A DNA stretch of 64,000 nucleotides from Flaveria trinervia (Eukaryota > Streptophyta > Magnoliopsida > Asterales > Asteraceae), in the NCBI GenBank assembly GCA_025506515.1, contig CM046442.1:11607154-11671153 (forward strand), in the 5' to 3' direction. Position numbers and translations under genes: made by a program. The notes under the pieces were generated by a model, which searched no databases, was not told the origin of the DNA, and was given only the letters and a program-made list of their open reading frames with translations. Within the stretch, counting starts at the first letter, position 1; each line of letters opens with the position of its first letter. Positions 1-12,530 of this stretch are shown one piece after another.

Positions 1-2124
1 GTGAAACGGTTAAGTATGCCTAGGTGCGAAGGTTAAGGTCCATATGCGAAGATTAGAGCTTACCTGTAAATTTTAAGGCCTCATGCGAAGTAGCGAAGGC
101 TTAATCGGGCGGTTTAGGCTAGCTTATGTATCATATTTGAGCAATAATCCAATGTTGAACTTCAAAACTTTGAATTAGTTTTTTTATCTTTTAGGATTTT
201 TACGTGAACTTTGACATACATGCATAGAAACAAGTTGTAAACTAAAAAAACATAACATTACATATTCAGGATACAAACTTTAGCATGAAACTTTATAGAT
301 CTATGATCATATAAACATAATTTATATATATCAGTCCCAACACATTAAAAAAGCATATAAAATTTAGTTATGCAACTCATCTTAATGATCAATGAGCAAA
401 CCCTAGAAATGGTAACCTTTTACGTCAAGATCTATGCAAAATGTTCAAGATCAAACTTTATCAATTCAAACTTCCTTTAAAGTTACCTAAACATATTTCA
501 TGCATAGATTTATGTTTTTTTATCATCAATCAAGGTATAAAGTCTTACTTTTTTGTGATCTTGCAATTTCTCTATTTATGAATTCGTATTTCTTCTTTAA
601 CCCATCGCACTTTCTCTATCATTCATCTTTGGGCAAACATGAATCGCAAGAAAAAAAGGAGGGAAAGGTTGGCAACCTACTTGCTATTTATTGTAAGATA
701 TTATGGCTATCACCAAAACCCGTTTAAATAACTTCTTTGAAGTTCAATTTATTTTCTAAAAATAAAATGTTACACATGTTTTAAAACTTGTTATCTATAC
801 CAATAAAATTTATACATATTTATCCTTTTTTAAATTTATTAAGAGCATTTTTGTCGACTAGAATTTCTTTGATCAAATTTATCATATATGCACTTAGTTG
901 CCATGTAAAATCTCTCAATTTAAATTTAAATAAATTAATTAACTTTTGTCACTTGTAAAAATCTCAAGTTACTCATACCACGTGTCACATTATTGATGTT
1001 ATTGGTAACAAATTTCATAAATTTTTAAAATTAAATTTTGTTTTCTAATATTTGAAAGTTTATGTTTGGTAAACAATTTGATATCAACCAACTTATTTCC
1101 TTATTTAAAAAAATAATATCAAATATATAATTTTATTTTAATATTTTTAAATTATTGACTTATTTCTCTTATACTTGGGGATCTTTGACTGGACTCAAAA
1201 CTTAAATTTGTTTATTTCTCAAAATAACTTTTATTAGTTATTAATTATATTTATTATCTCGTTTATAACTTAATATTATCTTATTTATTTTTGTTAATTT
1301 TAATTGTAACTTAGTTCAGGTTTTTAAGTAGCGACACACTTAAAATATTGATTTTTTATAATACGATATAACCACAATTACCGCAACAAATATTGTAAAA
1401 ACATTTTTCTGAATTTTTGTGAATTATAACTTTAAAGTTCTATTTTTTATATTAAGTAATATAATGAGAAATGTGAGTGAATAACCAATTGTATATGTTT
1501 TTGATGATACATCCCGTGTAATACAGATGATTTATCATACGACCTTAATATATAAGCGTATAGTAGTCCAATACTTGGGTACTTTACGTACATCTTGATA
1601 ATAAAATATAAAAACTTGGTTTTTGTTTCATGTTTCATTAGTTTTTATAATATTCATTATAATTACCAATAGGCATGTATAGGATTGAACGAGCATATGT
1701 ATGACACAATGAGTTTACAAATCTCAACAAATTACAATTTCTTAAATATTGTAATGTTATTGTTGTTATAAATTATTAAAATTGGGACATAAACCCATCT
1801 ATCCACCCATTTACGGGAGGATGAGTTATTGGCTCCATTTATGCACTAGTTTGTGTTCAAAAAGTATCCCCACTTCAAGTTAGGTTTAAGTTATATCTTT
1901 CAACTTTCTTTTGTTGACTCAAGTATACATATTGAAATAGAGGTACAAATGAGTTTAACCGTTAATAAGTTCCTTGTGATATATACTCCACTAAAACTTA
2001 AATGGTGTCATGCTTAACCAAGCTTGAATCTAAAATTAGCTCATTTGAAAAGTAGCTCGAGCTTGAGCTTAAATTCATACACCAAGCTTGATTAGTGTAA
2101 CAATCCAATTACAATTATTTTCAT
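1..2124. other. AT-rich intergenic DNA, no gene seen
   Basis: This stretch holds only short open frames of low-complexity composition, none with a recognisable domain or start context. No element termini with target-site duplications were found. It is best read as old, decayed intergenic sequence. Confidence 0.6.
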
Positions 2125-2166
2125 CACTACAATAAAAAAACAAATATCACCAATGACATATTTCTG
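2125..2166 (+). mobile_element. CACTA-like terminus (candidate)
   Basis: The sequence CACTACAATAAAAAAAC followed by TATCACCAATGACA resembles the start of a CACTA/EnSpm DNA transposon: a CACTACAA-type terminal repeat followed by subterminal repeats. Imperfect related words (TTGGTGATA, GTCATTGACG) recur near 4780-4830, where a far end might lie, but I did not find a clean matching terminal repeat there. The length of the element and any gene inside it are therefore unknown. The call rests on one terminus only. Confidence 0.35.
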
Positions 2167-3245
2167 ATAGATGATGTAGTTGGAAAGTTTCCAACAGAAT
2201 TCCTACTGTTTAGTTTAAAAAAAATTATCACTTTTTAATATAAAAAACCTATCAGTAAGTCATAATCATCGTTTAGCGAGATGTTGGATTGAGTTATGAA
2301 CTCACAAAACTTCCCTAATGATTGGCAGATGATAAATACAAAATCTATGTCAATTGTCTTATTAACAAACACATATACTTTAAGTAAAAGTAAAAATATA
2401 TGATGTTTTTTCAAAGTATTCACTTTTCTAGTTACAAAAAGTAAATATCAGCAGCTAACAAATGGGCTAACAAGCTACCTCAAAATTATACAATTGAGAG
2501 GTATCTATACTAAAAAAACTAAATATTAAAAATAAATCTCTATAAATCAATTTCTTATTTAGGATAACATATTTACATCGTATGCATCCAATCAGCATAT
2601 CAGAGATCAGTAGCTTTAGTACAATGTAGTTTCCAAAAGGTAGAACATTGTAGCCAGCAATTTACTTCAGCACAGACAGTCTTGTCTAGTGTAGCAGTCG
2701 ATTAGCAGCTCATCAAGTTGAGTGCCGATCGGTAGTAGTAAATCAGCAACTCATCCAGTTAAGTATTGATAGGCGGTGATTTAGCACTTGACAACAATCG
2801 CTAGTTGGCAGTCAGCGTCAAATCTTTGAGTTTTTGATAGTTTCATTCTCTTCATAAATCAACACAAATCGTATGTGAGGAGCCACTCTAAGGTAGATGT
2901 AGAGACACAAGAGTGGGTCCAACTTTTTTTTTAAAAGCTTATGAGTATCTAGTATTTTACTTTCCTAATAAAAACATATGTTTTTGGCGTTTAGATGTGT
3001 ATTTCTAATAAACTAGCTAACACTTCTATTTTGTTTCATTTCTGGCGGGACACCTAGCACCAGGAAATCATATATCCCCACTCTACACACATATGTATAC
3101 TATAGTTAAAATTTTAATTATTGTCTTAACATGAAGAAAAATACTAACTGATTAAAAATGTACCATTATTGTTACCGTGCGTAAGATTCTGCTTTAGAAG
3201 CCTAGTTCGTTGAGCTCTATCAGATTGTTGCTAACTTGTTGACAG

Positions 3246-3313
3246 GAATAAAGGATCTTAGTGATCAAGCTTGTCGAAATGATGATGCATCTGATGCCCG
3301 ATCAAGATGCTAA
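3246..3313 (+). other. Possible terminal-exon remnant
   Basis: A pyrimidine/T-rich tract ends in an acceptor-like ACAG. It is followed by about 22 open codons (reading IKDLSDQACRNDDASDAR and onward) ending in TAA at 3311-3313. Base composition is less AT-rich than the surroundings. This could be a captured or relic exon, perhaps inside the CACTA-like element. No protein family is recognised and chance is a real alternative. Confidence 0.15.
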
Positions 3314-3510
3314 TGCTTAGCTACTTTAATTTATAGCATATATTATATTTTTATTTTACTATTAATTCAAGCTTTGATTGATGGTTCATTTCTTTATTTA
3401 TTTTTGAGTCATAGTAGTTGTTGTAGCGGCACTACTATTACAACAAATTTTGATATTATTAATATTAATATTAGTATATTTCATAATACAACAAATTTTG
3501 ATATTATAAT

Positions 3511-4602
3511 AGAGTAAAATATCATTTTCATCCCTAACGTTTTATTAAATTTGTTATTTCAATCAAAAAACTTTTTTTTGTCATTTCAATCACTGTAGGT
3601 TACCAAATGTTATCATTTCCATCCACTCCACTAACTTCGTTAAGTTCTCCATTACATATAAGTGTATTTTAGTCTTTTTAACACACTAATTGTCCAATTA
3701 AAACAATATTAATCAATAAAATATTCAATTAAAACTAAAAGAAAAATATAAAAGCAACTAGTGAGACCAGACACTTCAGTTTAAAAATTTTGATTAATAC
3801 TAACTAGTTTAGAAACCCGTCTAGGCGTCTACTACACGTGTTGTATGAAAAAATTAAAATAATTTTATTTAGTACTATTAAAGTTAAAAATAATTTTAAA
3901 AAGTTTTGTCTTTAAAAAAGTTTTTCTTTTAAAAATATTGATTTTTAATTCCCAAAAAAATTATTTAAATGTTTGTATTAAAAAACTTAATTTATTTTTT
4001 TATGATACCAGACAACCCTAATAAAAAATTATTAACAAAACATTTAAAAACTAAATTATATGAAATATAAAGTTTTTTAACACAAACATTTTAATATTTT
4101 TTTGGAGATTTTAAAAATCAATATTTTTTAAAAGTAAATTTTTTAAAGATGAAATTTTGAAAAATTAGTGTTCTTTTTTAATTACTTAATGGTTAATTAT
4201 ATGAAACTTTAATATATTTTATCTCAAAAAAATTGTTTTAAATTTTTAATATTACTAAATAATTATTATTTAATTTTTTCATACAACATGTGTAGTAGAC
4301 GGGTTTCTAAACTAGTTAGCGTTAATTAGAACTTTTAAATTGAAGCGTCTGGTCTCACTAGTTGCTTTATATTTTTCTTTTTAGTTTTAACTGAATATTT
4401 TATTGATTGAATTTGTTTTAATTGGACAATCAGTATGTTAAAAAGACTAAAATACACTCATATTTAACGGAGAACTTAACGGAGTTAGTGTAGTGGATGA
4501 AAATGACAACATTTGATAAAACACAGTGATTAAAATAGTAAAAAAAATGGATTGAAATGACAAATTCAATAAAATGTCAGGTAAAAAATAACATTTTACT
4601 CT
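3511..4602. repeat. 1.09-kb foldback (long inverted repeat) element
   Basis: The two halves are imperfect reverse complements of each other. The arms are about 3511-3988 and 4069-4602, with an AT-rich loop of about 80 bp. The outer ends are AGAGTAAAAT and ATTTTACTCT. Matching landmarks on both arms include AACTTAACGGAG/CTTCGTTAAG, CTAGTGAGACCAGAC/GTCTGGTCTCACTAG and AGTAGACGGGTTTC with its reverse complement. There is no coding potential. Long terminal inverted repeats without a gene fit a foldback or Mutator-like MITE. The flanks (TATTATAAT left, TATTAATAT right) are only partly alike, so the TSD is unclear. Flanking host DNA on both sides carries a similar TATTAATATTAGTATATTTC-type sequence. 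Each arm also holds a Helitron-like 3' end, GGGTTTCTAAACTAGT. Confidence 0.75.
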
Positions 4603-5489
4603 TATTAATATTAATATTACTATTAGTATATTTCATAATATGGTAGAAAAATAATATATATTTTATTGTTCTAAAATATGTCGGTAATTCAAATATTTTT
4701 TTGTTTTTCATTTCATTTGTCACTGGTTCTGCAACTAAAGTAATCTATTGATAACACCCACTAGCATTTTCAGGTGGAGCGTCATTGACGAAACCTATCA
4801 GTATTGGCAATTAGTGAGCTATTGGTGATAAGATGTCTTATTAACGAAATCATAACAATCACAACAACCCACCAAGACATAAGTAATTAGATACACTTTC
4901 ATAAGTCATTTCTTCTATTCAAAGCTTCATTTGCCGATACCTTGTTCAAACGCCATGATGACACATACACATACATGTTCATGGATGGTTAATGGAGATT
5001 CGACTGTCACCATTAGTCACATGTCAATATGCATCTTTATTAAAGATAATTATGGTTTTTTCTTTAACAACAACATAACATTGCTAATTTTCACAACATG
5101 TTTCTCACCACTAGCAGCTCGGATTCATCTTTCCTAAATGAAAACTAGGTACTTAACTCGTCATCTTGTTAACAAGAACACTAGAACTATAAAAATAAAC
5201 TTAAGAAAATGAAGATGAAGATAAATTAAACAATTAACAATTAAAGTACAAATAATTACAATAACCAAATGTCTAGAAACAATATTATACATAAATAATG
5301 GATACCCCACAAGGTATAGCCTTGAAGTGTCAAGGGTGAAGTTTGAAGTCCGCCTAAATTCTGAACAAATGATCTGTATTTATAGGGATTTTCGCATTTA
5401 GAAATCACAATCGTGATTTTCCTCTTTATAATAACCATGGTCATGGGTCTGGATAGAAGAAAAACATCATATTTTATTGGTTTAGAAAT
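4603..5489. other. Intergenic, no gene seen
   Basis: Short open frames here (for example 4931-5137 on plus) show no domain, biased composition or homology I can recognise. The interval lies between the foldback element and a LINE remnant and probably consists of old repeat debris. Confidence 0.5.
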
Positions 5490-5700
5490 GAATATCAGAA
5501 AAAGAATTATCGGATGGAAGGCTAGGTTTCTCTTTTGGTGGTAAGCTCACTCTTTTAAAATCAGTCATTTCCCCTATTGCTATATATACCTTGGCAATGT
5601 GGTCTCCTCCTAAGACCGGGATTTCTAAGATAATAAGTGTTATGGCTAATAGATTATGAGATTCCAATATTGAGCACATGCACCGCTGGAAAAGGATTTT
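5490..5700 (+). pseudogene. LINE (non-LTR) reverse-transcriptase remnant
   Basis: Translating the plus strand gives RIIGWKARFLF, then after a one-base frame change GGKLTLLKSVISPIAIYTLA, followed by MWSPPKTGISKII. This is the conserved WKARFLS-GGKLTLLKSV-P-Y block of plant L1-type non-LTR reverse transcriptases, in the region just C-terminal to the polymerase palm. The frame breaks near 5538 and again at a stop near 5658, where SVMANRL is followed by TGA. No endonuclease, upstream RT motifs or poly(A) tail is visible, so this is a short internal relic of a retroposon and not a gene. Confidence 0.75.
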
Positions 5701-7054
5701 CTTACTTTTAATCTTAATTACTAGTAGTTTGAAGTGAAACCGATTATTTTTACATTTGGTCCTTTCGTCTCAAGTAAAGTTCAGTTTACCTTTTTGATTC
5801 AAAACACTTAGTTGAGCTAACCTCGAGATCTTTTACCAAAAGCAAGAACCACAATGTGACTTTCCCCCAACGACCATGAGTTGACTAGGCGACAACTGTT
5901 TTTTTTTTGTCAAAATTTAGGCTTGATCAGACATTTTTCAAGTGGTAAGGAAATCTTGATAAAAGTAACTCTTAGCATATCTTGTCATCACATAGGAGGC
6001 ATGATCACACATGACTTAAGCGTGGTTGATCTTGATCAAGTTAACTGCGAATCTAAAAACCCTAGTCTGTGAAGTCACACTTATTTTAGGCATAGTCGCA
6101 CAAGCATTAGATGTGGTCACACTTCTTCATAAAATCCTCAAAAGTCTTCAATTGTTCAAGACAATCCAACACGTGATTCCAACAAGAAAGGTGCCCGAAA
6201 TAGGATAAATGTGTGTGAACAAGTGTATAAGTCTAGTCTTATCATTTGCTCATTGGACATGTTCCATATTGAAAATTCTAATTGTAACATTAAAGCGTAA
6301 GAAAGATCATGAACAAAATGGGAAATGTTGCTCAAAAGAGAGAAAAATGATGATGAGGTGGTGGTTAATTTTATTTATTTACTGTATCTTGTTTGTTTTA
6401 ATATCAATGTAAGAAACAAACAAACAAATAAACATGTCAAATATAATCTTACTTATAACAAAACTATTATTAAAATGATGTAATGGTGACAAAACTTAGT
6501 CCTCCCTCAAGTGATAGAGAGGTAGCTATGCTAAAAAACTAACTTCAAATACTTATTTTGTGTAGATATGAATATAAGAAATTATTATATAGTAATTCAG
6601 ATAGCATAAAAATATAACTAATAGAATTAGAGCGAATAACCATACAAGATTAGTAATAATAAAAGTTGCAATTTACCACTAGCATATGATGATGAGTATA
6701 TTATACTAGAAAAAGAGCAAACAAACATATAATAGCTAAATATATAAGGGTAAATAGACAACAAAAAGAAGTACTAACCCTTATACAAGTACCTATAGAC
6801 TTTTTGAAAAAGGTCTATATTCCTAATACAATAATAAGACAAAGGCTAAGGCAAACAAAAATATCAGAAGAACTTAAGCCAAATCTATATACTCTTCCAT
6901 CACACTCATAACCATAATATGATGTTCCCATGAACTCATATCCTCAATTATGTCATCGAATAGTTGTAAGTTTATCGTATCATCCCTAATCCGCTAATCT
7001 AAATTTAGTTTAGGTAACCTCTGCCTTTCCTCCCCTTCATAATGATGGTTTTCA
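5701..7054. other. Intergenic, no gene seen
   Basis: No gene or element terminus is recognised. Open frames at 5881-6412 lack domain features and have the same composition as noncoding surroundings. Confidence 0.5.
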
Positions 7055-7241
7055 CATTCATTGTAGTTGTAATCTAGCTTATATTCGTATATCCAAACCA
7101 TCTCAATATATTTTCATTCTCTTATTTGAGATACATACCATCGTTGAATTCTTGTTTTAATGATCATTTTCTTATAACTTTATTATATGAATTTAAGCTA
7201 GATGACAACTACAATGAATGTATCTCAAATAAGAAAATGTA
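7055..7241. repeat. Rearranged inverted duplication
   Basis: Two blocks, 7055-7083 (CATTCATTGTAGTTGTAATC) and 7111-7137 (CTCTTATTTGAGATACAT), recur as reverse complements in 7195-7239. There they are directly joined and in swapped order. This is an inverted, rearranged duplication with no coding content; the origin is unknown. Confidence 0.55.
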
Positions 7242-7872
7242 ATTAGTAAACCAACTATCTCCTTTGTTTTAATTATCATTTTCAAATAAAATATATCAAA
7301 ACGTAAACCAACTAAAATATATGAACATCATCCCTTTGTAATTAGTACAACATGGACCATCTCCTTTGTATTTTTTGATAGGAACCATGTAAGGCCCCGT
7401 TCTCGGAGACCTCATAGTTGGTCATTCATTGCACATAAAACATTATAATTACATTTGCCTTACGAAAACATTGCAGCGGAAACATAAATAAAATATAACT
7501 TTTCATATCATTACAAATGTTTTTGCAAGTTAATACAAGCGTTCATTTCAAAACATCATTCGTTCGTATTACAATGCAAAAACATTAACAAAAGAATGTC
7601 ATCCAAACGAGCTGAGTAGCCGCCTCGTACCATCCCCAGCAACGTTTACCTGCCAACTGAAAATGTATAAAAGTCAGCGTTGCTGAGTGAGTTCTAGTTT
7701 TATAAATAAAACATATTTTTCTTACGAAACCCGTTCTTTACTTTCTTTCAAAATCATACTATACTTTCCATTCATCCGTGATCATACGTCATACGTACAT
7801 ACAGATACTATCATCACTATCTTCTTTAATCTTTCATGCTTTACCTTTTTCTTTCAAACAACCATAAACCCT

Positions 7873-8190
7873 TCCCTTCTGTTCATGGTACCGGACCTAG
7901 GCCTATCATAGACCTTCTATAACGGTGCATCGCACCTCATGGTCACAGTACCTAGGGTAAGATTTAGGTTTACTATACAATACCTTTCTGTTCGTGGTTC
8001 TGGACCTAGGCCTATCATAGACCTTCTATAACGGTGCATCGCACCTCGTGGTCACAGTACCTAAGGTATGAATGTAGGTTTACCATTGCCATATGCAATA
8101 CCTCTCTATCCGTGGTTCTGGACCTAGGCCTATCATAGACCTTCTATAACGGTGCATCGCACCTCGTGGTCACAGTACCTAAGGTATGCA
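7873..8190. repeat. Three-copy tandem repeat (about 110-118 bp) in solo LTR
   Basis: Three head-to-tail copies contain GGACCTAGGCCTATCATAGA, then CTTCTATAACGGTGCATCGC and a CACAGTACCT tail. They start near 7887, 7996 and 8115. The copies are close to identical in the core and differ in the spacer. They lie within an LTR and show no coding capacity. Confidence 0.85.
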
Positions 8191-8619
8191 GCAATAGTTC
8201 TATGCAAATGGTCAATCACAAAGAAAGACCCCGATGTACATGCCATGCTTACAAGACTATCTCTACTTTCATTACTCATTAATGCATGCATTCTTACTTC
8301 ATGTTCCTTCTTCCTTTATCTTTCACTTTACGTTACATAATACTTCAGTTATTCATTAACATCACACGTAAATTCATGGAAAGATAATCATACATCATCA
8401 TAAGGAACATAAACATATCATTCATACATCATCAAGCAGGACATCATACACACATAACATACATCATGTATAACTATGCAACATCATCATCATCATATAA
8501 CATAACATGCCCATCATACCATCTATGACCCCAAAAGTCAACTTACATAGCCCCCTGGGAATCTCCCAAGTCAAAGCCTACATTGCACTTTTTCTCCAAA
8601 ATATCAGAAAAATATTCTA

Positions 8620-9045
8620 AGTCCTTAGGCACATGGGCACTATGCAGGCGCATGGACACTATGCAGGCGCATGGGGAACACTTAGGCGCATGGGAAACTT
8701 TCAGGCGCATGGGCACTATGCAGGCGTATGAGTGCTTAGGCGCATTGGAAATCCTGGACGTCTGGACACTTAGTCAATTCCAGCCCAAATTCTAGGCGCA
8801 TGGGTACTATTCAGACGCATGAGCCACTTGGGCGCATGGGCACTATTGGGGCGCATAGCCCTACACTTAGTCATCTGACTAATATTTCTAGGCGCATGGG
8901 CCACTGTTCAGGCACATGGGCTATACTTAAACATTTCTAAGATAATCTTAGGCGCATGGGCTACTGTTTAGGTGCATGGATTACGCTTAATCTTTCTAAG
9001 GCATTTTCAGGCGCATGAGCCTTATCTAGGCGCATGGACCCTCTG
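8620..9045. repeat. Array of GGCGCATGGGCAC-type short motifs in solo LTR
   Basis: The word AGGCGCATGGGCACTAT and close variants recur every 15-45 bp through this interval, separated by spacers such as CTTAG and CTATGC. The same kind of array is present at the equivalent place in both LTRs of the element at 23706-38207, so it is a conserved part of this LTR family. Function is unknown; it may be a transcriptional control array or a low-constraint expandable region. Confidence 0.8.
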
Positions 9046-9643
9046 TTCAACATGTTTCCAGTATGTTTTCAACCCAATCATCGAACCCATCTGTTCTAAG
9101 CTTAATGTGGCTATTCTAAACATGAAAAACCTATAAGCATTGAAGAATCAACGTCCAATCATGCACATTACATACGGGTAAACATACATAACCTTGTAAA
9201 AATCGTTTTAATACATTTTCAGCCTCAAAGATGTTTAAAACAAGTAAAAACCGGGGTTTAGAACTCACCTGATGCAACTTGGGTATTTCTTCCTTTCTAA
9301 CCCGCTTGCAATGAGTTCAAACACCTAAAAACAACACCCAACACACATACCCGAGTACATACACAAACACATAAGCACATAAGCATGCAACATATAAAAA
9401 CCACCTTGAATTCGTTCACTTCTTCTTTTTTTTCTTCTGTGAAAACTCCTCTGCTCTCTCTCTAGAGCCGAAGAAAGATGATGATGTGAGGTGGGGGTGG
9501 GCGGCCATGCCCACCTTTACACCAACTTTTTCAAAGTTTTGTCCTTTTGGATACTTTTAGTCCCTCTACTTGGACTTATTTGTCTTTCTTTATTTTTATT
9601 CCTCATATCTTGTCTTTTAAAAATAACCGGGTGTTACAAACCA

Positions 9644-10990
9644 TCACATTACGATATACATAATTTCAAAAGTTGGTAGGAAATGTTACCGGCGAAAAAC
9701 GCCTTCAAGTTTCTTTAATTAACATTAACCCCTTATACTTTTTGTAAACTTTTTGTAAACTTTTGTCAAGTTTCTAAACCCTCAGGTTTATTCGTTATAT
9801 ATTTTCACTTAAGAATTTAATTTTTATGTTCTTATCTTTATTGTGTGTGCCGGTGCAAGTTCGAGTTCATCTACATTTTAACGTAAATTTTGTTTAACAT
9901 AAGCTAGGTCAAATGTAAAATGTTTTTGTGCTAATTTTTATATACGTTTTTAGTTGGTTTACGTTTTGACATATAATTTATTTGAAACGACTGAGGTAAA
10001 ATATAATATTTTTATTTCGATAATATAAATTCGAGTAACTTTAAGTGTTGACATAAATTTAGTTTAAAAACGAGTTGAGACAGTTGTAATCTACATTTTG
10101 TCATGTCACATAGGGCATTGCCGTATCTCGGTTATTTTTACTAGACCTAAATACCAAGAGCGTTTTCGTAAATATATAAAAAATTTAATAGAAATGTTAA
10201 AGCCACGTGGGACTAAAACCAAGAGAAAGATGTTTTGAAGTAAATGCGAGATTTTGGTCAAAACTAAAGAGACAAAAACCGTAATTACTCGACAACATAT
10301 TATGGACATCATGTGATTAGAAAAATTGAATGGTAAAAAAAAGCTGTTTGTGTATTGTTGATTTGTAATTATGTAGATGATTATACATAAAAAGGTGCAC
10401 ATTACACTATTGTGAAATTTTATTTAAAAGAATTAATTGGGGTTTTACACAGAATCGGTTTTCATAGGTTAGATTTTTGAGATATAGAAACATGTTATTA
10501 GCCGAAATAGTTATATCGTAGGTTTTGACAGAGTTATAAAAAACAGGTTTATGTTAAAAACGTTTTTATTTTATTTTTTTTTTGGAAACCGGGAAGATAA
10601 CATTTGGCCCACCAACAAACTTCACCTTCTTTTTATTTGCATTCAGCCCGTTTAACTATGGCCCACTTTATACTTTATTTTGGGTTACATTGCTAGACCT
10701 AACAAGATCTGGCCCAAGAGTTATGTCAGTACCTCAAATCTCAATAGGCATATACTCATATTCTTAAACCTATAATCCTTAGCCCAAAATTGAGGTACCC
10801 TTGACTCCTTGAGTCAAGGGCCTTGACCAGAGATCAGCAAGTCAGGTTTTGGCCGTAATTATTGGAGTAGCCCGCCCATTGGAGGCTTTCTTATCAAAGA
10901 AAAAATATATTATGGATAGATAAGGGGAAAGATTCTTCATTTTACTTTCACGTGTATTTTTATTGAACTTTCTTTCATGCTAGCTTTGGG
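9644..10990. other. Intergenic with dispersed AT-rich repeat
   Basis: No gene is seen. Around 9860-10110 the reverse strand matches the pattern of a dispersed repeat found in the opposite orientation at 16240-16720, with words such as TAAATTTAGTTTAAAAACGAG and ACGTTTTGACATATAATTTA. The rest is unassigned. Confidence 0.5.
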
Positions 10991-10992
10991 CA

Positions 10993-11460
10993 GGGTGTAT
11001 ACACACGAACCCACTTTGAGTCGGATCCGAGCTCCAGTAGACAGCGAGACAGCCGTACTCGAAACCGCATACAAACCGAATCACCCCAACTGAGTTTTTG
11101 GTACTCGGGTTGAGGCACACTAGGTATGAACCCGAGTAGGGTTCACCTACTTCAAAAAAAACCCCATTATACTCGGGTTCGGTAGGGTCGGGTTCAATAC
11201 CGGGTTTTTTGTTTTTCCCTTCTTTTTTCTTGTGTGTGTGTATTTAATACCGGGTTTAGTCCGATTCAACCGGGCCCGCTTTGGTTCAGGATCGGATCGG
11301 GTTTCTTAAAAAACTCAAAATCTATAAACGGTTCCAACACTACGAGTTTAAACAGATCCAACCAGGGTACACCTCCCATCGGGTACTACCCGTACCCGGG
11401 TCCGAGCCGGATCCACCAGGTCGGGTCCAAACCCGGTTTTTATGCCCACCTCTACCCTTG
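10993..11460. mobile_element. GC-rich hAT-like non-autonomous element (candidate)
   Basis: An island of GGGTTCGGGT, TACTCGGGTT and GGGTCGGGTTCAAT-type words starts at CAGGGTGTATACACACG and ends at TATGCCCACCTCTACCCTTG. The right end, read in reverse as GTAGAGGTGGGCATA, looks like the termini of widespread plant non-autonomous hAT elements. The left end resembles it only loosely, and I could not find a matching 8-bp TSD. The two overlapping small frames at 11234-11487 are products of this composition and not genes. Confidence 0.4.
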
Positions 11461-11943
11461 ACATGTATATATATGGGAGGATTATGAGTTTAAGTTTCAC
11501 TTTAAGCAATAAGTTTGTCTAGTAATAGGTTCCCTTCTGAGCGGGTTAAGGATATGATCCCGGTTGGAAAACATACAAATATGCCCAATTAAGATAAGAC
11601 ATATTATCCAAAACAGTGTAATATATTTATCGTTCAGAAAATATATATTTATATTGTTAGTCAATACTCGATACCTTTACTAATTACTATATGCCTATGA
11701 ACATGAATTGATTGAATATCATTTCAAAGGGAAGTGTATGTGGTTTATTGCTTTTGGTTATATACATCATTTTTACTGTGAACTTTCATTATGTTAACAA
11801 GCAAATTAAATAAAAACTGGGAAAACAGCGAGAAGGGTGAACTTTCGTTTTGTTATCACACAAATCAATGTTAAAATAGAATATGTGGCAACTTCATGAG
11901 AAACGAACAAAGAAGTGAAAACGATCATTCTTTGTATTTTATA
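11461..11943. other. Intergenic, no gene seen
   Basis: No open frame, RNA gene or element terminus is recognised in this interval between the GC-rich element and the first Helitron-like element. Confidence 0.5.
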
Positions 11944-12489
11944 TCTTATTTTACCTTGTTACTTTAATAAAATAGTAAATTAAGTTGTCACGTATCAACA
12001 CCACAATTATCTTCATCAAAATGTTTCTGCATCTCTCTTATATTAAATAATTACATTAGTTACTAATCATATTATTTAACATTCTTTTACATTTAATAAA
12101 TTAAAAAATCTATTTATTAATGTTATTTCCAATAAACAATTTTTTATAAAATAATAAATTTTTCTAAAGCATAAAAATTTTTTAAAAATACAAATAAAAA
12201 TTGGTATTTTTAAAAATTCAATTTTTTAAAACCAAAATTAATTAATTTGGGAGTTATAATAAGGAACATTTTAAAAACAACATTTTTATATGGTTTGTTT
12301 TAGAACAAAATGTTAAAAAAATAAAATTTTTAAAAATTGATATCATTGTTTTATTAGTTATAGTTATTATACATAATTTCAGTCATATCATATCTAATAT
12401 CTTAGATTATTATTTTATAATTAATAAATTTTATTATATTAATATTTTATTTACTCAACCAGTGTAATACACGGGTTTACTAAAACTAG
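11944..12489 (+). mobile_element. Non-autonomous Helitron-like element 1
   Basis: The element starts with TC after a host A (TCTTATTTTACCTTG) and soon has a GTTGTCACGTATCAAC-type word common near Helitron 5' ends. It ends with an imperfect hairpin, CCAGTGTAATACACGGG, then TTACTAAAACTAG and a host T. This fits Helitron rules: 5'-TC, a 3' hairpin shortly before CTRR, and insertion between A and T without TSD. At about 546 bp, AT-rich and without Rep/helicase genes, it would depend on an autonomous element. The 3' end is secure; the 5' end is inferred by comparison with the element at 16924. Confidence 0.6.
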
Positions 12490-12530
12490 TTCTCAAATAT
12501 TATTGAAAGTATTATATTATAAATCAAGCA

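Larger units (their letters stand above)
7383..9643 (-). mobile_element. Solo LTR, Tekay-type family (TSD AACCA)
   Basis: The solo LTR proper is 7388-9638 (2251 bp). It begins TGTAAGGCCCCG and ends GGGTGTTACA, the same ends as the LTRs of the two Tekay-type elements at 23706 and 48547. It is flanked by a perfect 5-bp duplication AACCA (7383-7387 and 9639-9643). There is no internal domain, so it arose by LTR-LTR recombination of a full element. Orientation is set to minus by comparison with the other two, whose genes run on minus and whose LTRs read TGTAACAC...CCTTACA. Short frames inside it are not genes. Confidence 0.9.

Noticed and set aside
11234..11487. Two overlapping proline-rich frames
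   Set aside because: They come from the GGGTTCGGG-type composition of the hAT-like element and have no family signature.
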